From Lysobacterales bacterium (GTDB taxonomy: Bacteria; Pseudomonadota; Gammaproteobacteria; Xanthomonadales; SZUA-38), in assembly GCA_028285525.1 (NCBI GenBank), contig JANQOZ010000026.1:124001-188000 (forward strand): 64,000 nt of DNA. The letters run 5' to 3'. Below are positions 23,823-32,013 of the stretch, piece by piece (within the stretch, counting starts at the first letter, position 1; each line of letters opens with the position of its first letter). Made by a program: the position numbers and the translations under genes. Under the pieces are notes generated by a model. It saw only the letters and a list, made by a program, of their open reading frames with translations. It did no database searches and had not been told where the DNA came from.

Positions 23823-26102
23823 ATGACAACCAATGCTCCAAAACTGTCTGTACTGGCCCTATCGGTCTCCCTTGCTCTTCCCCTGGTGCCTCGAGACGCT
23901 GTTGCACAAGCAGCGCTGGAGGAAATCATCGTAACGGCCCAACGGCGCGAGCAGTCTCTCAAGGATGTTCCGGTCAGCGTTACCGCGTTCACCGCCGGAG
24001 AGTTGGAAAAGGCCAGCATTTCGGAAGCACGGGATTACCTTGCCATGTCCCCCAACGTGAGTTTCTCCGAGGACGGAGAAGCCGGGAATCGCAGCATCAA
24101 CATCAGCATTCGCGGGGTGAGTAATGTCGACCTGGGTGAAGTCAGCACCGCCAATTCAATTGGCTACTACATTGACGAACTAAACGTCGGCACGGTGACC
24201 AACGGGACCATCAACCCGCAGCTTCAGGACATGGAGAGAATCGAGGTTCTACGCGGTCCGCAGGGCACATACTTTGGTCGCAACTCTCTTGGCGGCGCAA
24301 TCAACATCACAACCATCAAGCCCAACGAAAAGCGATTCGGCGAGATCGTTGCCCGCGGCGGCAACTTCGGCGGTCTCGGCATCCAGGCAACCGGCAACCT
24401 GCCAGTCAGCGACACTTTTATGCTTCGCGGCGTGATTGCCTACGACGAGAGCGACGGCTTCGTGCGCAACGTGAACCCCAACGGCGCACCGAACAGCGGT
24501 TTTGAATATCTGACGGGCCGAGTTGCGGCGCGCTTCCTGCCCAGCGACAACGTGACTATCGATATTTCGGTAACCCACACCGATGAAGAAGAAGGCCATG
24601 ATGGCGGGGTTGGATCGGGCGTGCTCGACCTCGATACCCAGAGCATTTTTGGATCGTCTTTTGTACCCATCGACGATCAGCTCGGCTTCTTTCCTGAGAA
24701 CCAGCGACTCGTGAACCACAACACGCCAGAACTGAATAACAACCAGTTCACGATCGTCAACGGACGCGTCACCTGGAGCCTTGGCGACTATGAAATCCGG
24801 TCCATCACGGGCTTCCTCGGCAGCGAAACCGAGCGAGTATTCGACCAGGACAACATCAGCGCCGACGCCATCGTTCGATTCAACGACTATGAAGGGGAGT
24901 CTTTCAGCCAGGAGTTTCGCATCGCTTCCGTTGGCGGTGACGGTTTTAACTGGACCGCTGGCGTTTACTACGCGCAAGACGAGATTGAACAATTCAACTC
25001 CATCCAGGCAGGCACCGAGACCAGCTACACCAATCCGGTCACCGGGGAAGTCATCGGGCTGCTGCCACCGATCCCGCCGGGCTTCCGGATCAACGAAAAT
25101 AATCGGGTTTTCGAGACGACAAGCTTTGCCGTGTTCGGCGAGGCGACTTTTGATGTCAGCGAAAAGCTGTCGTTGACCGCTGGTGCTCGCTACACGCGAG
25201 ATGAGATCGATAACCGGTTCTTCGACGTCGTGGCATTTGAGGGCGCGGTTCCGGATATTTCCGGCAGCGACGACTTTTCTGACTTCTCTCCCCGCTTCGT
25301 CGCCCGTTATGAACTCTCAGATCAGACCAACCTTTACGGATCGGTATCGCGCGGCTACAAGGCCGGGGGCGTTGATCTGAACGTTGATTCGTCCAGCTCC
25401 TTCGATTCAGAGGAACTGGTCAACTGGGAAATGGGCTTCAAATCGGAGTTCAACGACGGCCGCACGCGCCTTTCCGGTGCGCTCTTCTACCTCGACTGGG
25501 AAGACCTGCAGGTGCAGACCAACTTCCTCGCCATTCCCGGCGACATCTCCTCAGCGGTTGAGAGAACACTGAACGCCGGCTCCGCCAGCAGCGCTGGCTT
25601 TGAGCTGGAGCTCACAACACTACTGAGTGACAACTTTACGCTGGGCCTTGCCGCCGGCTATCTGGACAGCGAGTTCGACTCCTTCCCTGACGCAGTGCTC
25701 GCCGGTGGCAACGTGGTTGACCTGACCGGCTCGGAGCTACCCAACACCCCCGATCTCACGGCCAGCGCCGTCCTCGACTACGGCTTTGATATCGGAGGGA
25801 ATGACGCTTTCGCACGGCTGGAAGTCCAGCACCGGGCTTCCACTGCCGGAGACCTTGAAGGGCTGGGAGCACCGCAGCTGGGACTGCCGGATTTTCCGTA
25901 CCAGATTGACTCGTACACCATCGCGAATCTTCGCGCAGGCCTCGACATGGGTGCGCTGCGATTCAATCTGTTTGTCGAGAACCTGTTCGACAAAGAGTAT
26001 TACAACGGCACGCAGGATAACTTTGGCCTGGCGGGTATTCGCGTCCGTCCGCACCCTCGAGTCTACGGGCTGAGCATCAGCTACCGCTTCGGCGAATACT
26101 GA
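23823..26102 (+). CDS. TonB-dependent outer-membrane receptor of the manD regulon
   Basis: Start taken at ATG 23823 (MTTNAPKLSVLALSVSLALP, a signal peptide to AVAQ); the ATG at 23763 would place 20 charged residues in front. The 759-residue protein has a TonB-box-like LEEIIVTAQRREQSLKDVPV, a plug domain (IEVLRGPQGTYFGRNSLGGA) and a 22-strand-type barrel ending in YGLSISYRFGEY with no terminal Phe (Tyr last). The IIVTAQRR start and plug are those of carbohydrate or aromatic-compound receptors rather than siderophore receptors. It should import the substrate of the manD cluster, energised by TonB. The gene is followed by a strong terminator at 26130-26164. Confidence 0.93.
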   Translation: MTTNAPKLSVLALSVSLALPLVPRDAVAQAALEEIIVTAQRREQSLKDVPVSVTAFTAGELEKASISEARDYLAMSPNVSFSEDGEAGNRSINISIRGVSNVDLGEVSTANSIGYYIDELNVGTVTNGTINPQLQDMERIEVLRGPQGTYFGRNSLGGAINITTIKPNEKRFGEIVARGGNFGGLGIQATGNLPVSDTFMLRGVIAYDESDGFVRNVNPNGAPNSGFEYLTGRVAARFLPSDNVTIDISVTHTDEEEGHDGGVGSGVLDLDTQSIFGSSFVPIDDQLGFFPENQRLVNHNTPELNNNQFTIVNGRVTWSLGDYEIRSITGFLGSETERVFDQDNISADAIVRFNDYEGESFSQEFRIASVGGDGFNWTAGVYYAQDEIEQFNSIQAGTETSYTNPVTGEVIGLLPPIPPGFRINENNRVFETTSFAVFGEATFDVSEKLSLTAGARYTRDEIDNRFFDVVAFEGAVPDISGSDDFSDFSPRFVARYELSDQTNLYGSVSRGYKAGGVDLNVDSSSSFDSEELVNWEMGFKSEFNDGRTRLSGALFYLDWEDLQVQTNFLAIPGDISSAVERTLNAGSASSAGFELELTTLLSDNFTLGLAAGYLDSEFDSFPDAVLAGGNVVDLTGSELPNTPDLTASAVLDYGFDIGGNDAFARLEVQHRASTAGDLEGLGAPQLGLPDFPYQIDSYTIANLRAGLDMGALRFNLFVENLFDKEYYNGTQDNFGLAGIRVRPHPRVYGLSISYRFGEY

Positions 26103-26129
26103 TCACCCCAAAACAGGCACAATAAGATG

Positions 26130-26164
26130 GCGAAGCCCGGAATGTTTCGGGCTTCGCTTTTTTT
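26130..26164 (+). terminator. Rho-independent terminator after the TonB receptor gene
   Basis: GCGAAGCCCG (26130-26139) pairs perfectly with CGGGCTTCGC (26148-26157) around an eight-base loop and is followed by seven T residues. It separates the receptor from the DUF819 gene, whose start is only 22 bases further on, so that gene needs read-through or a promoter within or beyond the hairpin. Confidence 0.93.
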
Positions 26165-26185
26165 CTGCCTGTTACCGGGAGCCTC

Positions 26186-27322
26186 ATGCCACTGATCACC
26201 GCGGAAAACACGTTTGCCCTCGGCGCGCTCCTGTTTGGTTTAGCGTGGCTGGGGTTTTATATCGACGAGCGGCCGCTGGGAAAAAAGACGTCCGGGGTGG
26301 TCTGGGTGCTGGTGCTTTCGATGGTTTTGTCCAACCTCGGTGCCATCCCGCTGGAAAGCCCGGTCTACGGCTTTGCGTTTGGCACGTTGGTACCCATGGC
26401 CATCCCGCTGCTCCTGCTTCGCGCCGACCTGCGATTGATCTTTCGACAAAGCGGCCGCGTCATGATCACGTTTCTGGTAGCGGCAGCCGCCACGCTAATC
26501 GGCGCTGCGCTCGGGTTCTATCTGTTTGACCTGGGCGAAATCGGCGCAAAAGTGGCCGGCATTTATGCGGGGGGCTGGATCGGTGGTGCCGTGAACTTCC
26601 TGGCGGTGTCCGAGGCCGTCGAGCTCGGTCCAACCGACTTCTCTGCCGCGTTGAGCGCAAGCAGCGTGGTAAGCGTATTAGCGCTTATGTCACTGCTCGC
26701 GCTACCGACCCTAAAGTGGCTGTCAAGCTGGCTACCCGCCAAAGCACCAGGGACACACGCGACGCATGAAGAGACAGCAAGCGCGCAGCCCGAAGAACCG
26801 GCTCTCAAGCTGACCCATATCTCAGGCCTGCTGGCCCTGGCGATGCTGATCGTATGGCTTGGCAATACTGCCGGCGAGTGGCTGACCGGATCCGATCAGT
26901 ACAACATCCTGTTCGTTACGATTGTGACGCTGGTGGCGGCCAATCTGTTCCCGCGCCAGATCGAGCCACTCCAGGGCGATTTTGCCCTCGGCATGCTGTG
27001 CATGTATTTGTTTTTCGCCGCGATCGGCGCCAGCACCAACGCCAGCGCTTTCCTTGAATCGGCGGTGATTCTGTTTTTCTTTGGTTGCTTTATCATCGCC
27101 GTCCACCTTGTTGTGGTGCTGACTGTTGCCAGACTGCTGAAAGTCGAATTGGCGGAAGCCATTGTTGCCTCGGGCGCTGCCCTTGTCGGCCCTGCAGCCA
27201 CGGCCGCCATCGCCAGCGCCCGTGGCTGGCGATCGCTGGTCACACCGGGAATCATGTGCGGCATCTTCGGCTACGCCATCGCCACCTTTCTTGGCGTCGC
27301 TCTTACCCGCGTTCTCGCGTAA
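26186..27322 (+). CDS. DUF819 family polytopic membrane protein (putative transporter)
   Basis: The 378-residue protein has about ten hydrophobic helices and DUF819 sequence features: TAENTFALGALLFGLAWLGF, VLSNLGAIP, YAGGWIGGAVNFLAVSEAV and a matching second-half GAALVGPAATAAIASARGWR, a repeat typical of inverted-topology carriers. The charged loop at ~190-215 separates the halves. DUF819 members have no settled biochemical role, but their architecture is that of secondary transporters. Its place behind the TonB receptor and before an SDR suggests inner-membrane uptake of the same substrate. This is inferred from context. Only seven bases separate it from the SDR gene, so those two are one unit. 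Confidence 0.88.
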   Translation: MPLITAENTFALGALLFGLAWLGFYIDERPLGKKTSGVVWVLVLSMVLSNLGAIPLESPVYGFAFGTLVPMAIPLLLLRADLRLIFRQSGRVMITFLVAAAATLIGAALGFYLFDLGEIGAKVAGIYAGGWIGGAVNFLAVSEAVELGPTDFSAALSASSVVSVLALMSLLALPTLKWLSSWLPAKAPGTHATHEETASAQPEEPALKLTHISGLLALAMLIVWLGNTAGEWLTGSDQYNILFVTIVTLVAANLFPRQIEPLQGDFALGMLCMYLFFAAIGASTNASAFLESAVILFFFGCFIIAVHLVVVLTVARLLKVELAEAIVASGAALVGPAATAAIASARGWRSLVTPGIMCGIFGYAIATFLGVALTRVLA

Positions 27323-27329
27323 CGCCCTC

Positions 27330-28160
27330 GTGAGCCACACCATATTGATCACGGGAGCCGGAGGCGGGCTCGGCCGGGCTATGATCAAGGCGGCGTGTGG
27401 GGCAGGCCATCGGGTCATCGGGCTGGTTCGGAGCATGGAGTCGGCCGAGGCACTGGAACGAAGCATTCCCGAGAACGCAATCTGCTGCGTATGTGTTCAG
27501 GACCTGGCACATCCTGAGCAGCTGGCGGTCCACGCGGATTTGCTAGGCATGAGCGACATCGACGTGCTGGTCAATAATGCTGGCAAGATCAAGCCCGGCC
27601 CGCTGGAATCACAGAATCTCGCGGATGCCAAAGATGTTTTTGCCGTCAACTACTTCTCGCCACTCGCGCTTATTCAGGCGGTCCTGCCAGGAATGCGCCG
27701 GCGACGATCGGGCACTATCCTCAATATCAGTTCGCTCTCCGCCCATGCCGGACTGGTCGCTGACGGCATTTACGCCGCATCGAAGGCGGCGTTGGAGCGA
27801 AGCACCGAGAGCCTTCATAGCGAAGTCGGCCCACTGGGGATCAGGGTCTCGAATATCGTACTCGGCAAGATCAATACGGCATTTGGGCAGTCATCGACGC
27901 CCCCAGAGAAAGACGTTTACACGGCCCTGATGACGAAGCTAGCGGCTGAACGCAGCCCCGGTGGCGAGGACCCCGCTGACATTGCAGAGGAGATCATGGC
28001 AAGCATCGGACAGCCAAACCTCCCTCTCACGCTTCCGATCGGCACACAGGCCCGTCAGGTGCTCCAACAATTGCGGAAACTCAGCCCGGTACAGCGCATG
28101 GAATGGCTCGAAAAGATCTCTGCCGCAGGTTGGTGGCGGGCGCACCACAGCCGCAGTTAA
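27330..28160 (+). CDS. Short-chain dehydrogenase/reductase (GTG start)
   Basis: The 276-residue SDR begins at GTG (SHTILITGAGGGLGRAMIKA), with the GxxxGxG cofactor motif, NNAG in VLVNNAGKIKPGP, catalytic Ser in ILNISSLSAHAG, and YAASKAALERS with the Tyr-x-x-x-Lys pair. A long in-frame extension back to 27162 lies inside the DUF819 gene and is rejected. It oxidises or reduces a hydroxyl/keto group with NAD(P). With manD nearby, a sugar-acid or uronate oxidoreductase role is tempting, but the family is too broad to specify. It is the last plus-strand gene of the island. Confidence 0.9.
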   Translation: MSHTILITGAGGGLGRAMIKAACGAGHRVIGLVRSMESAEALERSIPENAICCVCVQDLAHPEQLAVHADLLGMSDIDVLVNNAGKIKPGPLESQNLADAKDVFAVNYFSPLALIQAVLPGMRRRRSGTILNISSLSAHAGLVADGIYAASKAALERSTESLHSEVGPLGIRVSNIVLGKINTAFGQSSTPPEKDVYTALMTKLAAERSPGGEDPADIAEEIMASIGQPNLPLTLPIGTQARQVLQQLRKLSPVQRMEWLEKISAAGWWRAHHSRS

Positions 28161-28262
28161 GAGATCCTCATTCACTTCAATCAGCACATACTGAGGTCAC
28201 GACCGATGCCTGGCGATTCGAACGTCGAGTCGGACTTTTCTGGCTTGGATGATTCTTCTCGG

Positions 28263-29189
28263 CTAGCTACTGTGATCCCGAATTGCCCCGTCGACAAACT
28301 CTGTTTGGAATAGCGGCCCTCCTGAAAACTGGCCCGGGCTGAGTTTGTCGAGCGCATGCTGACGATACGCTCTTGGCGTCATATTCATTGTCTCTTTGAA
28401 CAGCCTGGAAAATCTTGCGGGACTCGGGATTCCAACCTGATAGCCGACACCTGCGATCGTGATATCCGGCAGCAGCAGGAGCTGGCAAGCTCGTTCAATA
28501 CGCCGGTGATTAATTTCTTCCGTCAGCGTTCGCTGAGAAACCTCTGACCATTTGCGACGGAGCGTTCGCTCCGACATGCCACACGCTCCAGCGAGGTCAG
28601 CGATCCGTAGCGGTTGATGGAGCCGATTCTCGATCAGCTCCACAACTCTGTTTGCGTGAAAGCGTTCGACGATGCCCTCCTCTGACAGCGCTTCGGGGCT
28701 GGCAAGCGCCGAAACAATCTGCTGAACCAGCAGTGAGGACGCCTGATGGTAGTAGCGGTTTTCTTGAAAGTCGGCACCTTGCCGCGCGAGCTTCATCGCG
28801 TGTTCAAACAGAGGAATAAGGTGAGACTGTCCAGGCAAATGAACGCGGTGATTCAACAAGAACTGGAGGAGATCTCCCTGATTGAGTTGCCGTGAACGAG
28901 AAGTCTTGGCCGATCCACGAGCTCTGGTGATGGTGAGCATCGTGAAGTAGAGCTTCAGGTCTCTCGAGTCCAAAGAACGGATTTCGTGAAAAGTCCCGGG
29001 GTTGGCAACAAACAAGTCTCCTTCATTCAAAGCGAACACCCGGGAGTCATGCTCGAACTCTCCATTGCCGGAAATGACAATACAAGGCTCGTAGAATGAG
29101 TGTCGGTGAAGTCGGTTTCTACTGACCGATTCGAACGAAACGTAGCGGGTCCTGCTGTACGAAACGGAAAAAGAGGCGTTACGAGGCAT
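28263..29189 (-). CDS. AraC-family transcriptional regulator with cupin sensor domain
   Basis: About 308 residues from ATG 29189. The N-terminal cupin-like domain (residues ~15-110: EPCIVISGNGEFEHDSRVFA, LFVANPGTFHEI) is followed by a linker and two AraC helix-turn-helix units: LRIADLAGACGMSERTLRRK and IAGVGYQVGIPSPARFSRLF, ending TPRAYRQH. It is divergent from the phytanoyl-CoA dioxygenase homologue at 29301 with only 111 bases between them, so it most likely regulates that gene. A ligand would bind the cupin domain; its identity is unknown. Confidence 0.92.
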   Translation of the reverse strand: MPRNASFSVSYSRTRYVSFESVSRNRLHRHSFYEPCIVISGNGEFEHDSRVFALNEGDLFVANPGTFHEIRSLDSRDLKLYFTMLTITRARGSAKTSRSRQLNQGDLLQFLLNHRVHLPGQSHLIPLFEHAMKLARQGADFQENRYYHQASSLLVQQIVSALASPEALSEEGIVERFHANRVVELIENRLHQPLRIADLAGACGMSERTLRRKWSEVSQRTLTEEINHRRIERACQLLLLPDITIAGVGYQVGIPSPARFSRLFKETMNMTPRAYRQHALDKLSPGQFSGGPLFQTEFVDGAIRDHSS

Positions 29190-29217
29190 CAAGAAAAGCT
29201 AGACGTATTGGCCGAAT

Positions 29218-29243
29218 CAGTCAATTTTTTGACCGATCCGGTC
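29218..29243. promoter_or_regulatory. Two short palindromes in the AraC/PhyH divergent promoter
   Basis: GTCAATTTTTTGAC (29218-29231) and GACCGATCCGGTC (29231-29243) overlap by one base. Both are perfect dyads. They sit about 30-55 bases from the AraC gene start and 58-83 bases from the PhyH start, where an AraC-family activator would bind. TTGACC within them could also be a -35 hexamer. Confidence 0.45.
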
Positions 29244-29300
29244 GTTTAACAGGACAGCCTTCTAACGGACAATGCCAGTGAAGTTTTTCAGGAGACAGGT

Positions 29301-30089
29301 ATGTCAATCGCATTGGATTCGGCCACCAGTATCGGCAGCTTCTTTGAAGAAAATGGTTGTTACCTGGCGCAGGGGATTTTCACCGAGGAGAACCTGCGGT
29401 CAATGGAAGACGATTTCGATCGTATCGTGGAGCAACTCGGAGAGAGTGGCGAGGACGTTAACGCGCGGTGGGACAGTAAGACCCTTGATGAACTTGACGG
29501 CGGATCATCCAGGATCATCCACACCCATAACGTCCAGCGTTACTCAGCATCCTGGCTGCAAGCACTGCAACATCGGGGCTTTCTCGACGTGGTGGAGCAA
29601 ATCATCGGGCCCGACATCATCCTCCATCACTCCAAATTGTTCCTGAAGCCCCCGAGGGAAGGTGCTCCCTTTCCTATGCACCAAGACTGGTGGTATTTCC
29701 CGACGCAGAAGGACACGATGATCGCCGCGATTATCTTCTTAACCGACGCCGACGAGGAAACCGGGGGGCTGCGCGTCTACCCCGGTTCACACCGGCTCGG
29801 GCGGCAGGAAAACTCCTCAGGTCTTGAGCCTTCTAAACTGCTCGAACAATACCCGCTGGATAGCGCACATCCCGTTAACGCGAAACGCGGTGATGTCCTT
29901 TTCTTCAGCTACTTCACGCTGCACGGCTCGACACCCAATCGTTCCGACCACCACCGGAAAACTGTGCTGGTACAGATGCACAGCGGCGACGACTTCGTGC
30001 TTCCCAACGAACAAGTGAATCACGTCAACGAGAGCCTGGTGCTCCGCGGATGGAACCACCATATGAGCCGGGACCGGGCAAACGACTAG
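29301..30089 (+). CDS. Phytanoyl-CoA dioxygenase (PhyH) family Fe(II)/2-oxoglutarate oxygenase
   Basis: The 262-residue enzyme has the jelly-roll iron site: His127 and Asp129 in FPMHQDWWYFP, distal His208 in FTLHGSTPNRS, and the 2-oxoglutarate Arg shortly after in RSDHHRKTVLVQM. EETGGLRVYPGSHRLG is the standard family loop before the distal His. A CAGGAGA ribosome site precedes the ATG. Members hydroxylate CoA esters, ectoine, quorum-sensing or phosphonate compounds; the substrate here is not evident. It is a single gene, divergently paired with an AraC regulator. Confidence 0.92.
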   Translation: MSIALDSATSIGSFFEENGCYLAQGIFTEENLRSMEDDFDRIVEQLGESGEDVNARWDSKTLDELDGGSSRIIHTHNVQRYSASWLQALQHRGFLDVVEQIIGPDIILHHSKLFLKPPREGAPFPMHQDWWYFPTQKDTMIAAIIFLTDADEETGGLRVYPGSHRLGRQENSSGLEPSKLLEQYPLDSAHPVNAKRGDVLFFSYFTLHGSTPNRSDHHRKTVLVQMHSGDDFVLPNEQVNHVNESLVLRGWNHHMSRDRAND

Positions 30090-30187
30090 GCGCCCGGAAT
30101 CTGATCTTCTCTAGCGCTGAAAATGGCAGGCTCTGGTCCTCGCAGAGTTATCGACGATACGAGTATTCTTTACGATCGAAGGCTGGA

Positions 30188-31243
30188 CTAGCGATCTCGC
30201 AGCGCCGTGTCAGCCTGAAACAGACTATAAGCTGTTTCCCGCATCGCCTGACCTGGTACGGACTGTAGCGACTCAAGACTAGCGACCGAAAACTCTGCCA
30301 TCAGCGCCGCAAGGATCTTCTTGTTCGCGAAGGAGTGGGGGGATGCCGGGTCGTCACCCTGATCTTCGATGAACTTTCGAAGCACCCTCGACTGCGTTTC
30401 ATCAGCCATCGCCAGCTCCATCAGCTTTGCGCGGTACTCCAGCTCCCACGACGCCATGCCAGGATAGTTGTCGAGGTCCAAAAAGTGCTGCGTCTCATGA
30501 CCGAGGAAGGTGACTCTAAACTCCTCGCCATCCAGGTCCTGGTAGCTTGGCACAACGGCAAACAGCGTTCGGTCAGCAACCCAGCCACCCGCTCCTCGAG
30601 TCTCGCAGGTTGCGTAACGCCCCCAGCCGGAGATCAGAAAATCGTCCAGAAACGCCACGTCCGTCTCATAGGTGCCATGTGGCATCTCAACGGAGACAGA
30701 TCGCCGATCTTCTCGGCGCCAGATCATCAGCTCGCGCAACACCCCAGTCTGGCCAAGCAATCCGTTCAGGCCCTCATCGTTCAACCTCGCCTGAATCGCT
30801 GGCTCAATCTGAAGGCTGTCGGCCTCGTCAGGCAGGCGCATGATTTTCCTTAAAGCGCTTTCAAGGTCGAGGGTCAGTTCCCGTCGTCGATCCGGGTCGC
30901 GCAAAGCCTGGTGCCAGTAGTCGATGTAGGTAGCGACAATCTGGCCTGCAAAGGAATCCGTCTTTGGAATCCCTGCGGCGGAAGGCGCCGTCTCGCCAAA
31001 GCGCTCGAGCATGCAGCTTCGGTAGTCGCGCTCGCGTTGACTTAAGTTTGAACCATCGACTGCCTTGAGGATCTCAACGGCACGACGCGCGTCACCCTGT
31101 AGCCCAGCCCCGATGGCTTGGGCGATCTCGCCCTCGGGACGCGCCACCTCTTTAGCAGTGATGGAATGCTTGGAGCGGTCAACGTCCGAGTTGGGGGAAC
31201 ACGCAACAACAGCAAGACTCAGGCACAGAATGAGACGACGCAT
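30188..31243 (-). CDS. Lipoprotein with HExxH zinc-peptidase motif
   Basis: The 351-residue protein has a lipoprotein signal (RRLILCLSLAVVAC, lipobox VVAC) and a helical N-terminal half. In FLGHETQHFLDLDNYPGMAS, His249, Glu250 and His253 form HExxH. Downstream WELEYRAKLMELAM offers Glu residues that could be the third zinc ligand of a gluzincin. I do not recognise a named family. It lies 35 bases behind the AraC gene at 31279-31992, which itself lies 21 bases behind the siderophore receptor gene, so all three may be one transcript. The role is inferred as an envelope metallopeptidase. Confidence 0.72.
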   Translation of the reverse strand: MRRLILCLSLAVVACSPNSDVDRSKHSITAKEVARPEGEIAQAIGAGLQGDARRAVEILKAVDGSNLSQRERDYRSCMLERFGETAPSAAGIPKTDSFAGQIVATYIDYWHQALRDPDRRRELTLDLESALRKIMRLPDEADSLQIEPAIQARLNDEGLNGLLGQTGVLRELMIWRREDRRSVSVEMPHGTYETDVAFLDDFLISGWGRYATCETRGAGGWVADRTLFAVVPSYQDLDGEEFRVTFLGHETQHFLDLDNYPGMASWELEYRAKLMELAMADETQSRVLRKFIEDQGDDPASPHSFANKKILAALMAEFSVASLESLQSVPGQAMRETAYSLFQADTALRDR

Positions 31244-31278
31244 GGATCATGACTCGAGAAAATGACTTCTCGGCAGTA

Positions 31279-31992
31279 TCAGTTTCGCGACGGCTTCCTG
31301 TCTTGAAGATTTTTGACCCCGCGCCAATAGCCTGGTGGTGCACCGGTCAGCGCCCGGATCGATCGGGTGAAATGCGCCTGGTCTGAGAAATTGAATTGCT
31401 CAGCAATATCCACAAGCGCGATATCGGAGTGGACGAGCGCGCGGTACGCGTTGCGAGCGCGGGCGGTCGCGCGGTACTGGGCGGCGGACACGCCAAAGGC
31501 GCGCTTAAACCCCCGGCTCACGGTGCCAGCAGCCAGACCGAAGGTGCGGCACCAGTAGCTTACTGGCCTGGACGGATCGTCCCGGATCGCCTTGGCCAAA
31601 ATTTCGGGCCAATCGGAGAGCGAGGCCGCTTTCGGCGTTACTGTTTGCAGAAGAGTGGTGGCCGCGGCAGCGAGATCCGATTTGGCTATCCTCACTACGG
31701 TATCGACATCGGTAGCGAATCCGACCGAATCTATTGGCGATGCAGCGCTCAGTTCGAAATTCAGGGTCTGAACGTCACGGCGCTGGTCGATCCAGTTGGC
31801 GTGGGACGAAAAAACCTCATGGCTCAGCACGTCGCCAGGCTCCACCCTGAATCGCCCCTGATCTCCGGCCTCGACATAACTTCCCCGCAGAACCAGCGTC
31901 ACGTAGGGCCTGGCGTGTTGATGCCGCGGCAGAACGGCTCCCGCCGGCAGTTTTTCGGCAGCAGAACTTATTGCCGGCCTCATCAACCGCAT
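31279..31992 (-). CDS. AraC-family regulator with short cupin domain, downstream of a TonB receptor
   Basis: The 237-residue protein has an N-terminal cupin domain (LPAGAVLPRHQHARPYVTLV, with the His pair of RHQHARPY, then RVEPGDVLSHEVFSSHANW) and a C-terminal AraC HTH (FGLAAGTVSRGFKRAFGVSA and LVDIAEQFNFSDQAHFTRSI, ending TGAPPGYWRG). It is 21 bases downstream of the siderophore-type receptor gene on the same strand. AraC activators are often paired with siderophore receptors and respond to the ferric ligand, but those usually have a different sensor domain; the cupin here suggests a small ligand. Confidence 0.9.
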   Translation of the reverse strand: MRLMRPAISSAAEKLPAGAVLPRHQHARPYVTLVLRGSYVEAGDQGRFRVEPGDVLSHEVFSSHANWIDQRRDVQTLNFELSAASPIDSVGFATDVDTVVRIAKSDLAAAATTLLQTVTPKAASLSDWPEILAKAIRDDPSRPVSYWCRTFGLAAGTVSRGFKRAFGVSAAQYRATARARNAYRALVHSDIALVDIAEQFNFSDQAHFTRSIRALTGAPPGYWRGVKNLQDRKPSRN

Positions 31993-32013
31993 CGGAAATG
32001 ACTGGCGATACGC

